NCBI GenBank assembly: GCA_019894735.1
Contig: JAGXOB010000007.1
Coordinates: 1-45,744, forward strand
Length of the DNA stretch: 45,744 nucleotides
Direction of reading: 5' to 3'
Source: Promethearchaeota archaeon
Lineage (GTDB): Archaea > Asgardarchaeota > Lokiarchaeia > Sigynarchaeales > SOKP01
Part shown: piece after piece, positions 7,077 through 15,478 of the stretch
Layout of the letters: every line of letters begins with the position of its first letter
Numbering within the stretch: position 1 is the first letter of the stretch
The notes under the pieces: model-generated
Seen by the model: only the letters and a program-made list of their open reading frames with translations
Database searches by the model: none
Told to the model about the DNA's origin: nothing
Program-made: the position numbers and the translations under genes

Positions 7077-7883
7077 ATGGGAATTCCCGATCGTTCCGCA
7101 TTGGTCTCGAAGATTAAAAGAGTACCTGAGAAATTGAACATTCACAATCTATTCATTTTTAATAAATCCGGAATATGTATTTATGGATTAAATCTTACAA
7201 ATCTTTACCCAATTGAACAAGAACAACTCATATCATCCTATTTCACAGCGTTGATGTCTTTTACTAAGGAACTCATTGGAGACAAAATAAAAACTGTAGA
7301 AATGGGCGGTGGAATTAAATTAGTAGTATTTGAAAAAAAATCATTATATTATAGCCTTCTTTGTAGTACAATTGAAAATTTGGAGCTTTTGGAAGCAATA
7401 ATCTCAAAAATTAACTTAAAATTCCTCGAATATGCCAATAAAAACAAAATAAGAACGGATTTAGAGTATGTTTATGACGAGCAACTTAATTATCTCATAG
7501 AAGATATTATTAGAGAGCCTTTTTCAAGCGAATTTGATTTAAAAAAAGAAGCCGTAATTACTGGATTTCTAAACGATTTCCAACGCTCTGCCGATCTTAG
7601 TGGTGCTATTCTTCTAACAAATCGGGGTAAAGTAATCTTTTCTTCTTTTAACGATACAAGTTTAAAACGATTTTTAACGGAGGTTGATTTTAGAGTAAAA
7701 ATTTCCAATAATTCAATTCTAAAGCTATTTTACACTTCCAAAAATAATGAATTAATTTTCTCTGAAAATATACGGGATACATACATTCTTATATTAATCT
7801 TTGATACAAAAATTAAGTTTGGAATGGCTGAGTTTTATCTACAGAAAGCAGTTAAGAAAATAATGGATGTACTCAACAAATAA
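7077..7883 (+). CDS. Longin-domain plus roadblock-like protein (Asgard type)
   Basis: A 268-residue soluble protein with two alpha/beta domains. Residues about 21-122 read like a longin/TRAPP-type domain: HNLFIFNKSGICIYGLNL, a helix with LISSYFTALMSFTKELIG, strands IKTVEMGGGIKLVVFEKKSL and YYSLLCSTIEN, and a final helix. Residues about 158-267 look like a roadblock/LC7 domain: DLSGAILLTNRGKVIFSSF, then YILILIFDTKIKFGMAEFYL and an amphipathic C-terminal helix. Longin and roadblock proteins act with small Ras/Arf/Rag-type GTPases in eukaryotes and are expanded in Asgard archaea. No GTPase gene lies in the window. The ATG at 7077 is the only sensible start. Domain calls rest on pattern recognition, not on a profile search. 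Confidence 0.7.
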   Translation: MGIPDRSALVSKIKRVPEKLNIHNLFIFNKSGICIYGLNLTNLYPIEQEQLISSYFTALMSFTKELIGDKIKTVEMGGGIKLVVFEKKSLYYSLLCSTIENLELLEAIISKINLKFLEYANKNKIRTDLEYVYDEQLNYLIEDIIREPFSSEFDLKKEAVITGFLNDFQRSADLSGAILLTNRGKVIFSSFNDTSLKRFLTEVDFRVKISNNSILKLFYTSKNNELIFSENIRDTYILILIFDTKIKFGMAEFYLQKAVKKIMDVLNK

Positions 7884-7950
7884 TCACAATTAAAAATTAT
7901 TTATTCCTCAATTTTATGATTTGAAATCAATTTTGGATTTAATTTTTTCA

Positions 7951-7960
7951 TTATATAAAT
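7951..7960 (+). promoter_or_regulatory. TATA-like element before rubrerythrin
   Basis: TTATATAAAT stands about 70 nt upstream of the rubrerythrin ATG at 8028 in an otherwise gene-free stretch. This matches an archaeal TATA box and would give a leader of roughly 40 nt. Confidence 0.4.
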
Positions 7961-8027
7961 TATAAAAAGTAGCTTAAAATGTTTTTTTTCATAATTTTAA
8001 ACTATAACCAAATATGTGAAATTTGTT

Positions 8028-8531
8028 ATGACAAAATCAGAAGATGGATTAAAATCAGCTTTTGCTGGTGAATCTCAAGCTAATAGAAAGTATTTAGCTT
8101 TTGCAAAAAAAGCAGAACAAGAGGGTCTTCCTGGCGTGGCACAATTATTCAAAGCAGCTGCTGCTGCCGAAACAGTGCATGCACACAATCATTTACGCGT
8201 CTTAGGAGGAATTAAAACAACTAAGGAAAATCTTGAAGAAGCTATTGAAGGTGAATTTTACGAATTCACTACTATGTATCCTGAATTTATTGAGAATGCC
8301 AAATCAGAAGGTAACAAAAACGCAGAGAGAACTTTTAACTACGCTAATGATGTGGAAAAAGTACACCACGAACTTTACAAGAAAGCTTTAGAATTAGTTG
8401 AAAACGGTAAAGATTTAGAAGCACAACCTATGTATGTGTGTTCGGTATGTGGATACACGCACGAAGGAGAACCTCCAGAAACATGTCCCGTTTGTAAATC
8501 TCCAAAAAAAGTATTTAATAAAATTGATTAA
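8028..8531 (+). CDS. Rubrerythrin
   Basis: A non-haem diiron peroxidase that removes hydrogen peroxide in anaerobes, with electrons entering through its rubredoxin-like domain. The ferritin-like four-helix domain has the iron-ligand motifs FAGESQANRKYLAFA, AAAAETVHAHNHL, EGEFYEFTTMYPEF and ANDVEKVHHELY. The C-terminal iron centre uses CSVCGYTHEGEPPETCPVC. The reading frame also contains a GTG at 8016, but the ATG at 8028 (MTKSEDGLKSAF) matches the family's usual start, giving 167 residues. It appears monocistronic, with its own TATA-like element and a T-rich tract after the stop. It indicates a strictly anaerobic or microaerophilic host. Confidence 0.95.
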   Translation: MTKSEDGLKSAFAGESQANRKYLAFAKKAEQEGLPGVAQLFKAAAAAETVHAHNHLRVLGGIKTTKENLEEAIEGEFYEFTTMYPEFIENAKSEGNKNAERTFNYANDVEKVHHELYKKALELVENGKDLEAQPMYVCSVCGYTHEGEPPETCPVCKSPKKVFNKID

Positions 8532-8540
8532 GTTTAAATC

Positions 8541-8556
8541 AACTTTTTTTTCTTTT
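8541..8556. terminator. T-rich tract between convergent genes
   Basis: A run of eight T residues and a second run of five lie between the rubrerythrin stop and the radical SAM stop (29 nt gap). It can terminate plus-strand transcription. Confidence 0.45.
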
Positions 8557-8560
8557 TACT

Positions 8561-10156
8561 CTAAATATTCCATGGTATATAGCCATCTTGGATTTTATTG
8601 AAGTAATTATTAATCGAGATATCGAGTTCTTTTTCAGCTCTTCTTAACGCGCCCATATTAGCACCATTATAATAATATGCTAATAATATTTTAGCGATGC
8701 TTCGATCCCCTAAGGAAAATAGAGTTTGCAATCTTGCGTTATTTATGATCTTTTTTGGATCTTTAAATTTTACTTTAATTGAGGAAATCTTATCTAACTC
8801 TTGTTTTAAAAATGCAAATTTCTTTCTGAAGTTAGGAAGGTTTTCTGATAAATAAAAATGACAATGACTCTCATAAGGAGTATTAAGCTTAGGGATAAAT
8901 GGATTTATATTAATTTTTAGTTCATTCTTCTTAAATCCAATTTTTTCTACTAAATGAAATAAATTTATTATTTCTTCTATGTCTTCGTCAGTTTCACGCG
9001 GCAAACCTATTAAAAAGTAAAACTTCACATTTTTTATTTTTGAATCTTTAATCAAGTTCAAGACTTCTATGATCTTATCATTGGTAATTTTTTTTCCTAA
9101 ATCAAATCTCAACGATTCTGTTCCAGTTTCTGGAGCTATCGTTAATGTCTTCACGCCACTTCTTTCAAGAAGTTGAATAATTTTAGGAGTGATATGTTCA
9201 ATCCTTACGGAAGGGATACTAAATATTTTACCTGCGTTAAGAATAAATTCACAGATTTCATAAATTTTTGGATGCGAAGTTACGCAAGATCCAATAAGGC
9301 TAATTTTTTCGAAATCTGAATATTCCAAACCAACTTCAATTGCTTTAATTATCTCGTTGTAGCTTTTATTACGAAAAGGATAATTATGAAAAGAAGAGAT
9401 ACAAAATTTACATTGAAAAGGACAGCCTCTATTAACTTCAACAAAATAATTTTCTTCAAAGATTTTTTTATCAATCCCGCCTTTAGAAAGTAATTGATAC
9501 GCGGGTGTAGGTGATTTATCCAAATCTTTTAAAATTGCACGTTTTGTTTCATTATTAAGAATTGGTAAATATATTCCTTCAATATTCCTTATTCTATCAA
9601 GAAATGTTTCATAACTGATATTTTTGGATTTATATTCTAAATAAACACTTAAGAAGCTATTTAAATTCGGTTCAGCGTCTCCAATAAAAAAAAGATCAAA
9701 TATATTACTTAACGGTAAAGGATTAGAAGTAATAGCCGGTCCACCACCAATTATTAGGGGGTACTCCTTTGAGGCGTGAGAAAATTCTCTATGTCGTTTT
9801 TCGGATTCTAAGGGAATTTCTGCTTTCTCTAAAATCCAAAGAATATTCTTAAAATTATTTTCGTAGTGAGCAGAGAACCCTAGAATGTCAAAATCTTTAG
9901 GTAAAACTTTATTTTCAATACTTCGAAGTCGTTGGATGGGAGTAAAATCTTTGGATGCGGGAAACTGTATATTTTCAGGAAGGAAAATACGCTCACATAC
10001 ACAATTTTCGTTTGAATTAATCATATGGTAAAGTAGTCTTATTGAGTAAGAAGACATTCCCAATCTATAGTTATTTGGATATACAAGACCAAAAGATAGA
10101 TCGATGTCCCTCCAATCTTTGATAATCGAACTTTCTCTAAACATAAAAAAAACCAT
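8561..10156 (-). CDS. Radical SAM protein with B12-binding-like N-terminal domain
   Basis: A 531-residue protein. The radical SAM centre is CPFQCKFC, preceded by YFVEVNRG (about residues 238-245), with the three cysteines that bind a 4Fe-4S cluster. The N-terminal 200 residues (FGLVYPNNYRLGMSSYSIR, then DFDILGFSAHYENNF and PLIIGGGPAITSNP) match the cobalamin-binding Rossmann-like domain found in this subgroup, although a DxHxxG motif is not evident. The TIM-barrel continues with SLIGSCVTSHP, IAPETGTESLRFDLGKK and FYFLIGLPRETDEDI. Family members methylate or rearrange unactivated carbons; the substrate is unknown. A second start at 10144 (MFRESS) is equally possible. The sirtuin gene lies 37 nt upstream and probably shares its transcript. 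Confidence 0.85.
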   Translation of the reverse strand: MVFFMFRESSIIKDWRDIDLSFGLVYPNNYRLGMSSYSIRLLYHMINSNENCVCERIFLPENIQFPASKDFTPIQRLRSIENKVLPKDFDILGFSAHYENNFKNILWILEKAEIPLESEKRHREFSHASKEYPLIIGGGPAITSNPLPLSNIFDLFFIGDAEPNLNSFLSVYLEYKSKNISYETFLDRIRNIEGIYLPILNNETKRAILKDLDKSPTPAYQLLSKGGIDKKIFEENYFVEVNRGCPFQCKFCISSFHNYPFRNKSYNEIIKAIEVGLEYSDFEKISLIGSCVTSHPKIYEICEFILNAGKIFSIPSVRIEHITPKIIQLLERSGVKTLTIAPETGTESLRFDLGKKITNDKIIEVLNLIKDSKIKNVKFYFLIGLPRETDEDIEEIINLFHLVEKIGFKKNELKININPFIPKLNTPYESHCHFYLSENLPNFRKKFAFLKQELDKISSIKVKFKDPKKIINNARLQTLFSLGDRSIAKILLAYYYNGANMGALRRAEKELDISINNYFNKIQDGYIPWNI

Positions 10157-10193
10157 AAATTATTGGATTTTTAAGATTGTGTAAACTAGATTC

Positions 10194-10979
10194 CTATTCT
10201 TCTCTCAATTTTTTAATTTCTTCAACTATTAATGGTAAAATTGTTCCGGTTTTATGACGAATTACAACCGTAGCTTTATCGTCTAAATCAGTGGGTTGGT
10301 CGTTTACAATAATTAAATCCCCCTTTTCTCTTAGCGTATATAGTGGTAAATCACATACCGGAGCAACCGATAGAGAAGAACCAGCAATTAACATAACATC
10401 AGCTTTCTGAGCTAATGCTTGAGATTGATAATTCTCAAACCGAGGTAACCCTTCTCCAAACAATACGACTGAGGGTTTAAGAGGAGCAGCACAGTAATCA
10501 CAAGAGGGGCCATTCTTTTTTTCTTTCTTCAATTTTCGAATAACCTGTTCTTTTGTATAAGAAGCTTTGCAACCTAAACAACTAAATCTATTGACGCTAC
10601 CGTGTACTTCGTAAACAATTATAGAACCTGCTTTTTGATGAAGTTCATCAATATTTTGAGTTATCACTGCTTTAATTAAGTCCATTTTCTCTAACTCTGC
10701 TAGAGCATAATGTCCGGGATTTGGTTTTGCTTTGAATATGTTGGGGGCAATTTTCTGAGCCATTTCCCAGAATTTAGCGGGATTTTTTAAAAAAGATTCG
10801 ATGTTGCCATAAATTTCTGGCTTGTATTTTTCCCAAAGACCTCCTTCGCTTCGAAAATCAGGTATTCCAGATTCCGTAGAGATTCCTGCACCCGTCAAGG
10901 CAATTGCTTCTTTTGAATTTAAAAGTAGTTCTGCCGCGGTCTGGATTTGTTTCTTCTCAATTAGTTTTAAGATTTTCAT
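10194..10979 (-). CDS. Sir2-family NAD-dependent protein deacylase (sirtuin)
   Basis: Sirtuins remove acyl groups from lysine using NAD+. The 261-residue protein has the full set of motifs: LTGAGISTESGIPDFRSEGG (residues 28-47, NAD binding), TQNIDELHQKAG (107-118), the catalytic histidine H126 in YEVHGS, a structural zinc site C134/C137 and C160/C163, then LKPSVVLFGEGLP and AGSSLSVAPV. The length is normal for archaeal and bacterial class U or III sirtuins. In archaea a known target is the DNA-binding protein Alba; the histone-like protein encoded nearby could also be a target, but this is speculation. Transcribed away from the longin gene and upstream of the radical SAM gene. Confidence 0.95.
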   Translation of the reverse strand: MKILKLIEKKQIQTAAELLLNSKEAIALTGAGISTESGIPDFRSEGGLWEKYKPEIYGNIESFLKNPAKFWEMAQKIAPNIFKAKPNPGHYALAELEKMDLIKAVITQNIDELHQKAGSIIVYEVHGSVNRFSCLGCKASYTKEQVIRKLKKEKKNGPSCDYCAAPLKPSVVLFGEGLPRFENYQSQALAQKADVMLIAGSSLSVAPVCDLPLYTLREKGDLIIVNDQPTDLDDKATVVIRHKTGTILPLIVEEIKKLREE

Positions 10980-11246
10980 TTAATTTGATTGAAAATTGCA
11001 TTGTAAGTATAGATTTTAACTAAGTATCTGTTAGTTTTCAGCTATTTTTATTATATTTATTGAAATTATTAAAAGTTAATTGTTATATAGGTACAGAAAA
11101 ATCAAAAATTCCTAAAATTAAAATAATTCTTAGATATCTATTATTTAAATTAGAACTATTCGAAAATGATTAATATTTTTATAAATATGAAATATTAAAG
11201 GAATAGTCTTATTATCTAACTATTATATTTCGTCGCGATTTTTTCT

Positions 11247-12131
11247 ATGATAACTGGTTTCGCAATCATTTTGGATGATGAAGTTCTCTATGTTTCTAAT
11301 TCTAATAAATATCCTTCGTTTGAAATCGTGCTTTTTGTGGAAAAACTAACTAGTAGTCTTAATCCAAAAAATAATTGGCGATTAACTGATATTTTTTTTG
11401 AAGGCGAAACTAGTAAGGAACGAATGCTAATAAAACATATTGTTACAGAAACCAATCAGAACCTATTCTATTGCATTACTGGCGACTTTCCATCCAACTC
11501 CAAAGAAGTGTCTAAATTGATGGATGAGTATATCGAAAAAGTTAATGCAAATTATGAAACCGCAGAAAAAATTAAAAAAGTGTCAAATCATTCAGAGTTC
11601 TCAAAAGTTATCAAACTAATTACTGGATATTTATGGGACAAATATCGAGAACCCATAGAAGACGAAATTATTGATGTAAAATGTTCTGATATGGAAAATA
11701 AGATAATTTATTGCGGGATTTCTGCTCAAGGATTGCCAATTATTTCTCAATTGTATGATAAAACACTCTTAAATAATTTTCATAGGGAGATTACTGATGA
11801 GAATGTCGATTTGTTCACTTCGAGTATATCTGCTAAACTGGCGACGATCATAATGAATACTCAAATCCGAGCTAAAACGAACATAAAAGAAATTCATTTT
11901 AACGATCTAGGGGACCAGGGGTGCAAAAAAATAATTCTTTGCAGCCCAGTCAATGAATATTCTTTAGATTTCATCGCTTCAGGAGACCTCATTAAAATTA
12001 AGGATATATTTAAACAATTGGAAGAGAAAATCTCTCAGGAACAAATCTTAAGAAAGGAGTTTGTCGGAGATTTAAAACCCTTTAGATATTTAAAAACTGA
12101 ACTTAATGAGTTTTTGAACAATAATTTCTAA
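11247..12131 (+). CDS. Protein with two longin-like halves (Asgard type)
   Basis: A 294-residue protein without clear signal or membrane segments. The first half (about residues 1-100) opens with MITGFAIILDDEVLYVSNSN and continues with a helix, strand TDIFFEGETSKERMLIKHI, strand NLFYCITGDFPSN and helix SKLMDEYIEKVNANYE: the beta-helix-beta-beta-beta-helix order of longin and related small-GTPase-regulator folds. The second half (about 130-290) repeats the plan with NKIIYCGISAQGLPIISQLYD, a SISAKLATIIMNTQIR helix, IKEIHFND, KKIILCSPVNEYSLDFIASG and a closing helix. It precedes the nucleotidylyltransferase by 24 nt and may share its transcript. The fold assignment is by pattern only. Confidence 0.55.
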   Translation: MITGFAIILDDEVLYVSNSNKYPSFEIVLFVEKLTSSLNPKNNWRLTDIFFEGETSKERMLIKHIVTETNQNLFYCITGDFPSNSKEVSKLMDEYIEKVNANYETAEKIKKVSNHSEFSKVIKLITGYLWDKYREPIEDEIIDVKCSDMENKIIYCGISAQGLPIISQLYDKTLLNNFHREITDENVDLFTSSISAKLATIIMNTQIRAKTNIKEIHFNDLGDQGCKKIILCSPVNEYSLDFIASGDLIKIKDIFKQLEEKISQEQILRKEFVGDLKPFRYLKTELNEFLNNNF

Positions 12132-12155
12132 ATAAAATGCTTTCTTCACTTACTT

Positions 12156-13445
12156 ATGAAAGCTGTTATTATAGCAGCAGGAAAGGGTAAACGACTCCGT
12201 CCGATCACATCTACGATCCCAAAACCAATGATACCAATTGGAGGTAAACCGTTCTTAGAGCATTCTATTTTAAGCCTAAAAGAAGTTGGGATAACAGAAA
12301 TCCTAGTAATCGTTGGTTATAGAGAAAAGATGATTAAAAATTATTTCGGTGATGGTAGCAACAAATTTAATGTGAAAATAGATTACATTTCTCAGGTAGA
12401 ACACTTAGGTACAGCTCACGCTGTAGGTTTTGCTAAGGATTTCGTAGGAGAAGATCACTTCTTATTAATGTATGGAGATTTACTTGCTGATCCAAAGGTA
12501 TTTGAAGACATAATTAGAATTTACGAAAAAGACCAAAACGAAGGCGTAATTTCATTGTTTGAAGTTAACCAGCCACAAGAATACGGTATAATTTCATTAG
12601 ATTCTAATGGTTATGTAGAGAAAATTACTGAAAAACCTTCCTCAGATTTAAATTTAGGAAATCTAGCGAATGCGGGAATATTCGTGTTTAATCCTCAGAT
12701 ATTTGAAGCTATAACAAAAACAAGACTATCCATAAGGAAAGAATACGAATTCACTGACTCTATGGGGATTCTAATTAATGAATTAGAAGGGAGAATTAAA
12801 GGTTATGTTATAGAAGATCTTTTTTGGAGCGATATAGGATTACCTTGGCATCTTTTAGATGCGAATAAATTTCTTTTGAAGAATATTAAACACGAAGTTA
12901 AGGGGAAAATCGAAGAAAATGTAAAAATTGTTGGAAATGTTATCATAGGAAAGAACTCATTAATCAGATCTGGATCTTACATTATTGGACCTTGTTATAT
13001 TGGAGAAAATTCTTTAGTTGGACCGAATGCTTTTATACGCCCTTTTACATCTATAGGCAATGATTGTCATATTGGCATGTCTGAGATCAAAAACTCGTTG
13101 ATATTTTCAAATACCGCTATACCTCATTTTAATTATATTGGAGATTCTATTATTTGCGAAAATGTTAATCTCGGAGCTGGTACTAAAATATCTAATTTGA
13201 GGTTCGATAACGGCAATATAAAAATGAACATTAATGAAAAATTAATTGATTCAGGTAGACGGAAATTTGGGGCAATTATAGGTCCATTTGTACAGACAGG
13301 AATAAATTCAAGCGTAATGTGTGGTAAAAAAATAGGGGAAGGGTCTATTATTGGAGCGCACACAATGGTAAATGAAGATATTCCTGCTAATACTTTATAT
13401 TATTATGGTAAGAATGGAATAACGAATAAAAGTAGAAGTAGTTAA
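12156..13445 (+). CDS. Bifunctional-type sugar-1-phosphate nucleotidylyltransferase with beta-helix domain
   Basis: A 429-residue enzyme that joins a sugar-1-phosphate to an NTP to form NDP-sugar. Residues 1-240 are the nucleotidyltransferase domain: AAGKGKRLRPITSTIPKPMI (7-26, phosphate and Mg binding), GTAHAVGFA, MYGDLLAD, the EKPSSDLNLGNLANAGIFVF segment and SDIGLPWHLLDANKF. From about residue 250, hexapeptide repeats (VKIVGNVIIGKNSLIRSGSY, IIGPCYIGENSLVGPNAFIR) form a left-handed beta-helix, as in GlmU and archaeal ST0452-like enzymes that combine uridylyl/thymidylyl- and acetyltransferase activity. The substrate is probably glucose-, glucosamine- or mannose-type; it cannot be fixed. It may act with the GHMP kinase at 5995. 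Confidence 0.9.
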   Translation: MKAVIIAAGKGKRLRPITSTIPKPMIPIGGKPFLEHSILSLKEVGITEILVIVGYREKMIKNYFGDGSNKFNVKIDYISQVEHLGTAHAVGFAKDFVGEDHFLLMYGDLLADPKVFEDIIRIYEKDQNEGVISLFEVNQPQEYGIISLDSNGYVEKITEKPSSDLNLGNLANAGIFVFNPQIFEAITKTRLSIRKEYEFTDSMGILINELEGRIKGYVIEDLFWSDIGLPWHLLDANKFLLKNIKHEVKGKIEENVKIVGNVIIGKNSLIRSGSYIIGPCYIGENSLVGPNAFIRPFTSIGNDCHIGMSEIKNSLIFSNTAIPHFNYIGDSIICENVNLGAGTKISNLRFDNGNIKMNINEKLIDSGRRKFGAIIGPFVQTGINSSVMCGKKIGEGSIIGAHTMVNEDIPANTLYYYGKNGITNKSRSS

Positions 13446-13465
13446 TTAACAATTACAGGAATTGT

Positions 13466-14275
13466 TTATTCGGAAGCTTTTTCTGTTGAAGTTTCTTTCA
13501 TAGGTTTAGCTTCCTTTTCTACGGTTTTAGGTGCAGTTTTTTTATTAGTTCTAGTAAGTTTTTTAACATTTATTCTCTCAGTTCTTTTTATATCGCTTTT
13601 TCTAGATCGTTTAACTTCTACTTCAACAACTTCAAAGTCTTCTTCTTGTGTAATATAAACCGTATCTTCTCCACCTTCAGGGGCACTGACCAATTTGCAT
13701 TTTATAACTGAGCAATTTGATAAAGGATATATCGTTTTAGCGATTCTTAGAATCTGGTTAGAAAATTCAGAGTAAATCATTCCAGTAATAAATTTTTCGT
13801 GATTGAGAGTTTTCGCAAATTCTTTCAAAATCTCTCTCATAATTTTTCTAATGATGATCTGTTGTGAACTGCGAGCTCTTTTTATTGTGGTACAAATTAC
13901 TGTTAGTCGGTAAACGAAAGCGTCCTTGGTTTTTAGATTGATTATTGTTTGGATTTTGGAACTGCCTCTTCCTATTAAGGATCTGACATAATCATTAGTA
14001 TACATATGACCTAAGAACACAGATTGTGCTTGTTTTGATTCGTGATTTACTTGAATCACTTTGAATTTCAACTTTAAACTTATGTCTTCGTATTTATTTG
14101 AAAAATCGTACAATAAAGCTTCTATAGTTCTCCCAATAATATTACCTTCCATTCCAATAATTTCTCCTATCGGTTTGAAGTTGAAACTTTTTGGAGCAAT
14201 GATAGTGTACCAATCTTTATCTTTAAATGAGACTCTCCTTAACTTCGGACCTTTTTTCCTTCCTTTTTGACTCAT
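13466..14275 (-). CDS. rps3ae: Ribosomal protein eS1 (S3Ae)
   Basis: A small-subunit ribosomal protein shared by archaea and eukaryotes, 269 residues. Recognisable family stretches include KDKDWYTIIAPKSFNFKPIGE, NIIGRTIEALLYDFSNKYED, LIGRGSSKIQT, KDAFVYRLTVICTTIKRARS, QQIIIRKIMREILKEFAKTL and IYPLSNCSVIKCKLVSAPE. The last 40 or so residues form a lysine/glutamate-rich tail (after about 225: KRSRKSDIKRTERINVKKLT and beyond) that is longer than in most archaeal homologues. It lies 9 nt downstream of uS15 in the same direction, so both are expected on one transcript. The ATG at 14275 gives the standard basic N-terminus (MSQKGRKKGPK). Confidence 0.96.
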   Translation of the reverse strand: MSQKGRKKGPKLRRVSFKDKDWYTIIAPKSFNFKPIGEIIGMEGNIIGRTIEALLYDFSNKYEDISLKLKFKVIQVNHESKQAQSVFLGHMYTNDYVRSLIGRGSSKIQTIINLKTKDAFVYRLTVICTTIKRARSSQQIIIRKIMREILKEFAKTLNHEKFITGMIYSEFSNQILRIAKTIYPLSNCSVIKCKLVSAPEGGEDTVYITQEEDFEVVEVEVKRSRKSDIKRTERINVKKLTRTNKKTAPKTVEKEAKPMKETSTEKASE

Positions 14276-14284
14276 AACTAAATT

Positions 14285-14743
14285 TTACCTCATTACGATT
14301 GTTCGTATTTTTTCTGGATCGTATTTAAAATCAGGTTCCAGCACTTTTTTACTTTTATAATATTTTATTAGCCTGTAAATCTTACTTTCTGTGCGTTGTA
14401 ACCCTTTTTTCGAATCTAGGTCCTTATGATTTGATTCTAGGTGTTTTCTTAGGGTAAGTGCTTTTTTCACTAAATTTGTTAAATCCTCAGGAAGAGGAGT
14501 TTCAATCTCATTTTCTTTTAAAATTTGATAAATAGTTTTACCGGTAACTACTTTTACTAACGGAATACCATAGGAATCCCTTAGCATCACACCAATTAAC
14601 GACTGAGAAAAACCTTTTCTCGCTAGTTTAACCACTTCGTTTTCTACTTCTTCAGAAGAAAGTTCCACCCACACTGGTTTTTCCCGTCTTGATGGACGAG
14701 TGCTTCCAGATTTCCCTTTCTTTCTTGAGTGCATTCGAGCCAT
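14285..14743 (-). CDS. rps15: Ribosomal protein uS15 (archaeal/eukaryotic form)
   Basis: 152 residues, the long archaeal/eukaryotic form of S15 that binds the central domain of 16S rRNA. The basic N-terminus MARMHSRKKGKSGSTRPSRR is archetypal for the archaeal protein, followed by the helical extension LARKGFSQSLIGVMLRDSYG and then the S15 core with RKHLESNHKDLDSKKGLQRTE and IYRLIKYYKSKK. It heads the uS15-eS1 pair. A TATA-like element lies about 40 nt upstream. In other archaea this gene is also found near eS1 and Ham1, so the local order is conserved. Confidence 0.97.
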   Translation of the reverse strand: MARMHSRKKGKSGSTRPSRREKPVWVELSSEEVENEVVKLARKGFSQSLIGVMLRDSYGIPLVKVVTGKTIYQILKENEIETPLPEDLTNLVKKALTLRKHLESNHKDLDSKKGLQRTESKIYRLIKYYKSKKVLEPDFKYDPEKIRTIVMR

Positions 14744-14780
14744 TTTTTGCGTCTCAGTTTATGAAATAATTAATAAATGT

Positions 14781-14789
14781 AATTTTATA
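14781..14789 (-). promoter_or_regulatory. TATA-like element for uS15-eS1
   Basis: The minus strand reads TATAAAATT about 38-46 nt before the uS15 ATG, in the right range for an archaeal TATA box with a short leader. Confidence 0.4.
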
Positions 14790-14884
14790 GATGAATATTA
14801 CAAAGAATCATATAAATTAAAATTTTTGAATTTAACAATTAAACCCTTATTAACTTAAATAAATCATAGGAAATTATTGTAATT

Positions 14885-15472
14885 ATGGAAAAAGAAAAAG
14901 AGACGATTTATTTCATTACCGGTAATAATAGTAAATTTAATGAAATTCATAGTTTGTTCCAAAAAGAAGATTTACACTGCAGATTAGAGCAAAACACGAT
15001 TAAAACTACCGAAATTCAAGCGACTAGCATTAAAGAAGTAGCTGTATTTAAGTTAAATAGCGTAAGAGAAAAGATGACTAACTCTTATTTTATTGAAGAT
15101 GCAGGTTTTTTTGTAGACATACCTCTTAATGGTTTTCCTGGAGTATATTCAAAATACGTACTAAATACTATAGGTAATAAGGGTATTTTAGATCTTATTA
15201 GAGAATATAGCAACAGTAAAGCTCATTTTGAAGCTGTCATTGCTCTCTACTTCCACCCTACTAACGAAATCATGATTTTTGAGGGCGTTGTAGAGGGGAG
15301 AATAGCAGAAAACGTTAGAGGAAGAGGAGGTTTTGGATTTGATCCTATTTTCATTCCTAAAGAATTCCCAAATAGAACCTTTGCTGAATTAACTATCGAA
15401 GAAAAAAATTCGGTCTCGCACAGGGGAAAAGCTTGGAGAGGATTGGTTAAGTTCCTAAAAGAGGTCCACTAA
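14885..15472 (+). CDS. rdgB: XTP/dITP diphosphatase (Ham1/RdgB)
   Basis: This house-cleaning enzyme hydrolyses non-canonical purine nucleoside triphosphates (ITP, dITP, XTP) to the monophosphate, keeping them out of DNA and RNA. Diagnostic motifs are ITGNNSKFNEI (residues 11-21, nucleotide binding), FIEDAGFFVDIPLNGFPGVYS (around 60-80, catalytic Asp), VEGRIAENVRGRGGFGFDPI and the closing SHRGKAWRGL. The length of 195 aa is normal. It is divergent from uS15. Its stop codon is only 6 nt from the stop of the convergent permease gene, so the two transcripts almost certainly overlap. Confidence 0.96.
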   Translation: MEKEKETIYFITGNNSKFNEIHSLFQKEDLHCRLEQNTIKTTEIQATSIKEVAVFKLNSVREKMTNSYFIEDAGFFVDIPLNGFPGVYSKYVLNTIGNKGILDLIREYSNSKAHFEAVIALYFHPTNEIMIFEGVVEGRIAENVRGRGGFGFDPIFIPKEFPNRTFAELTIEEKNSVSHRGKAWRGLVKFLKEVH

Positions 15473-15478
15473 CAATTC

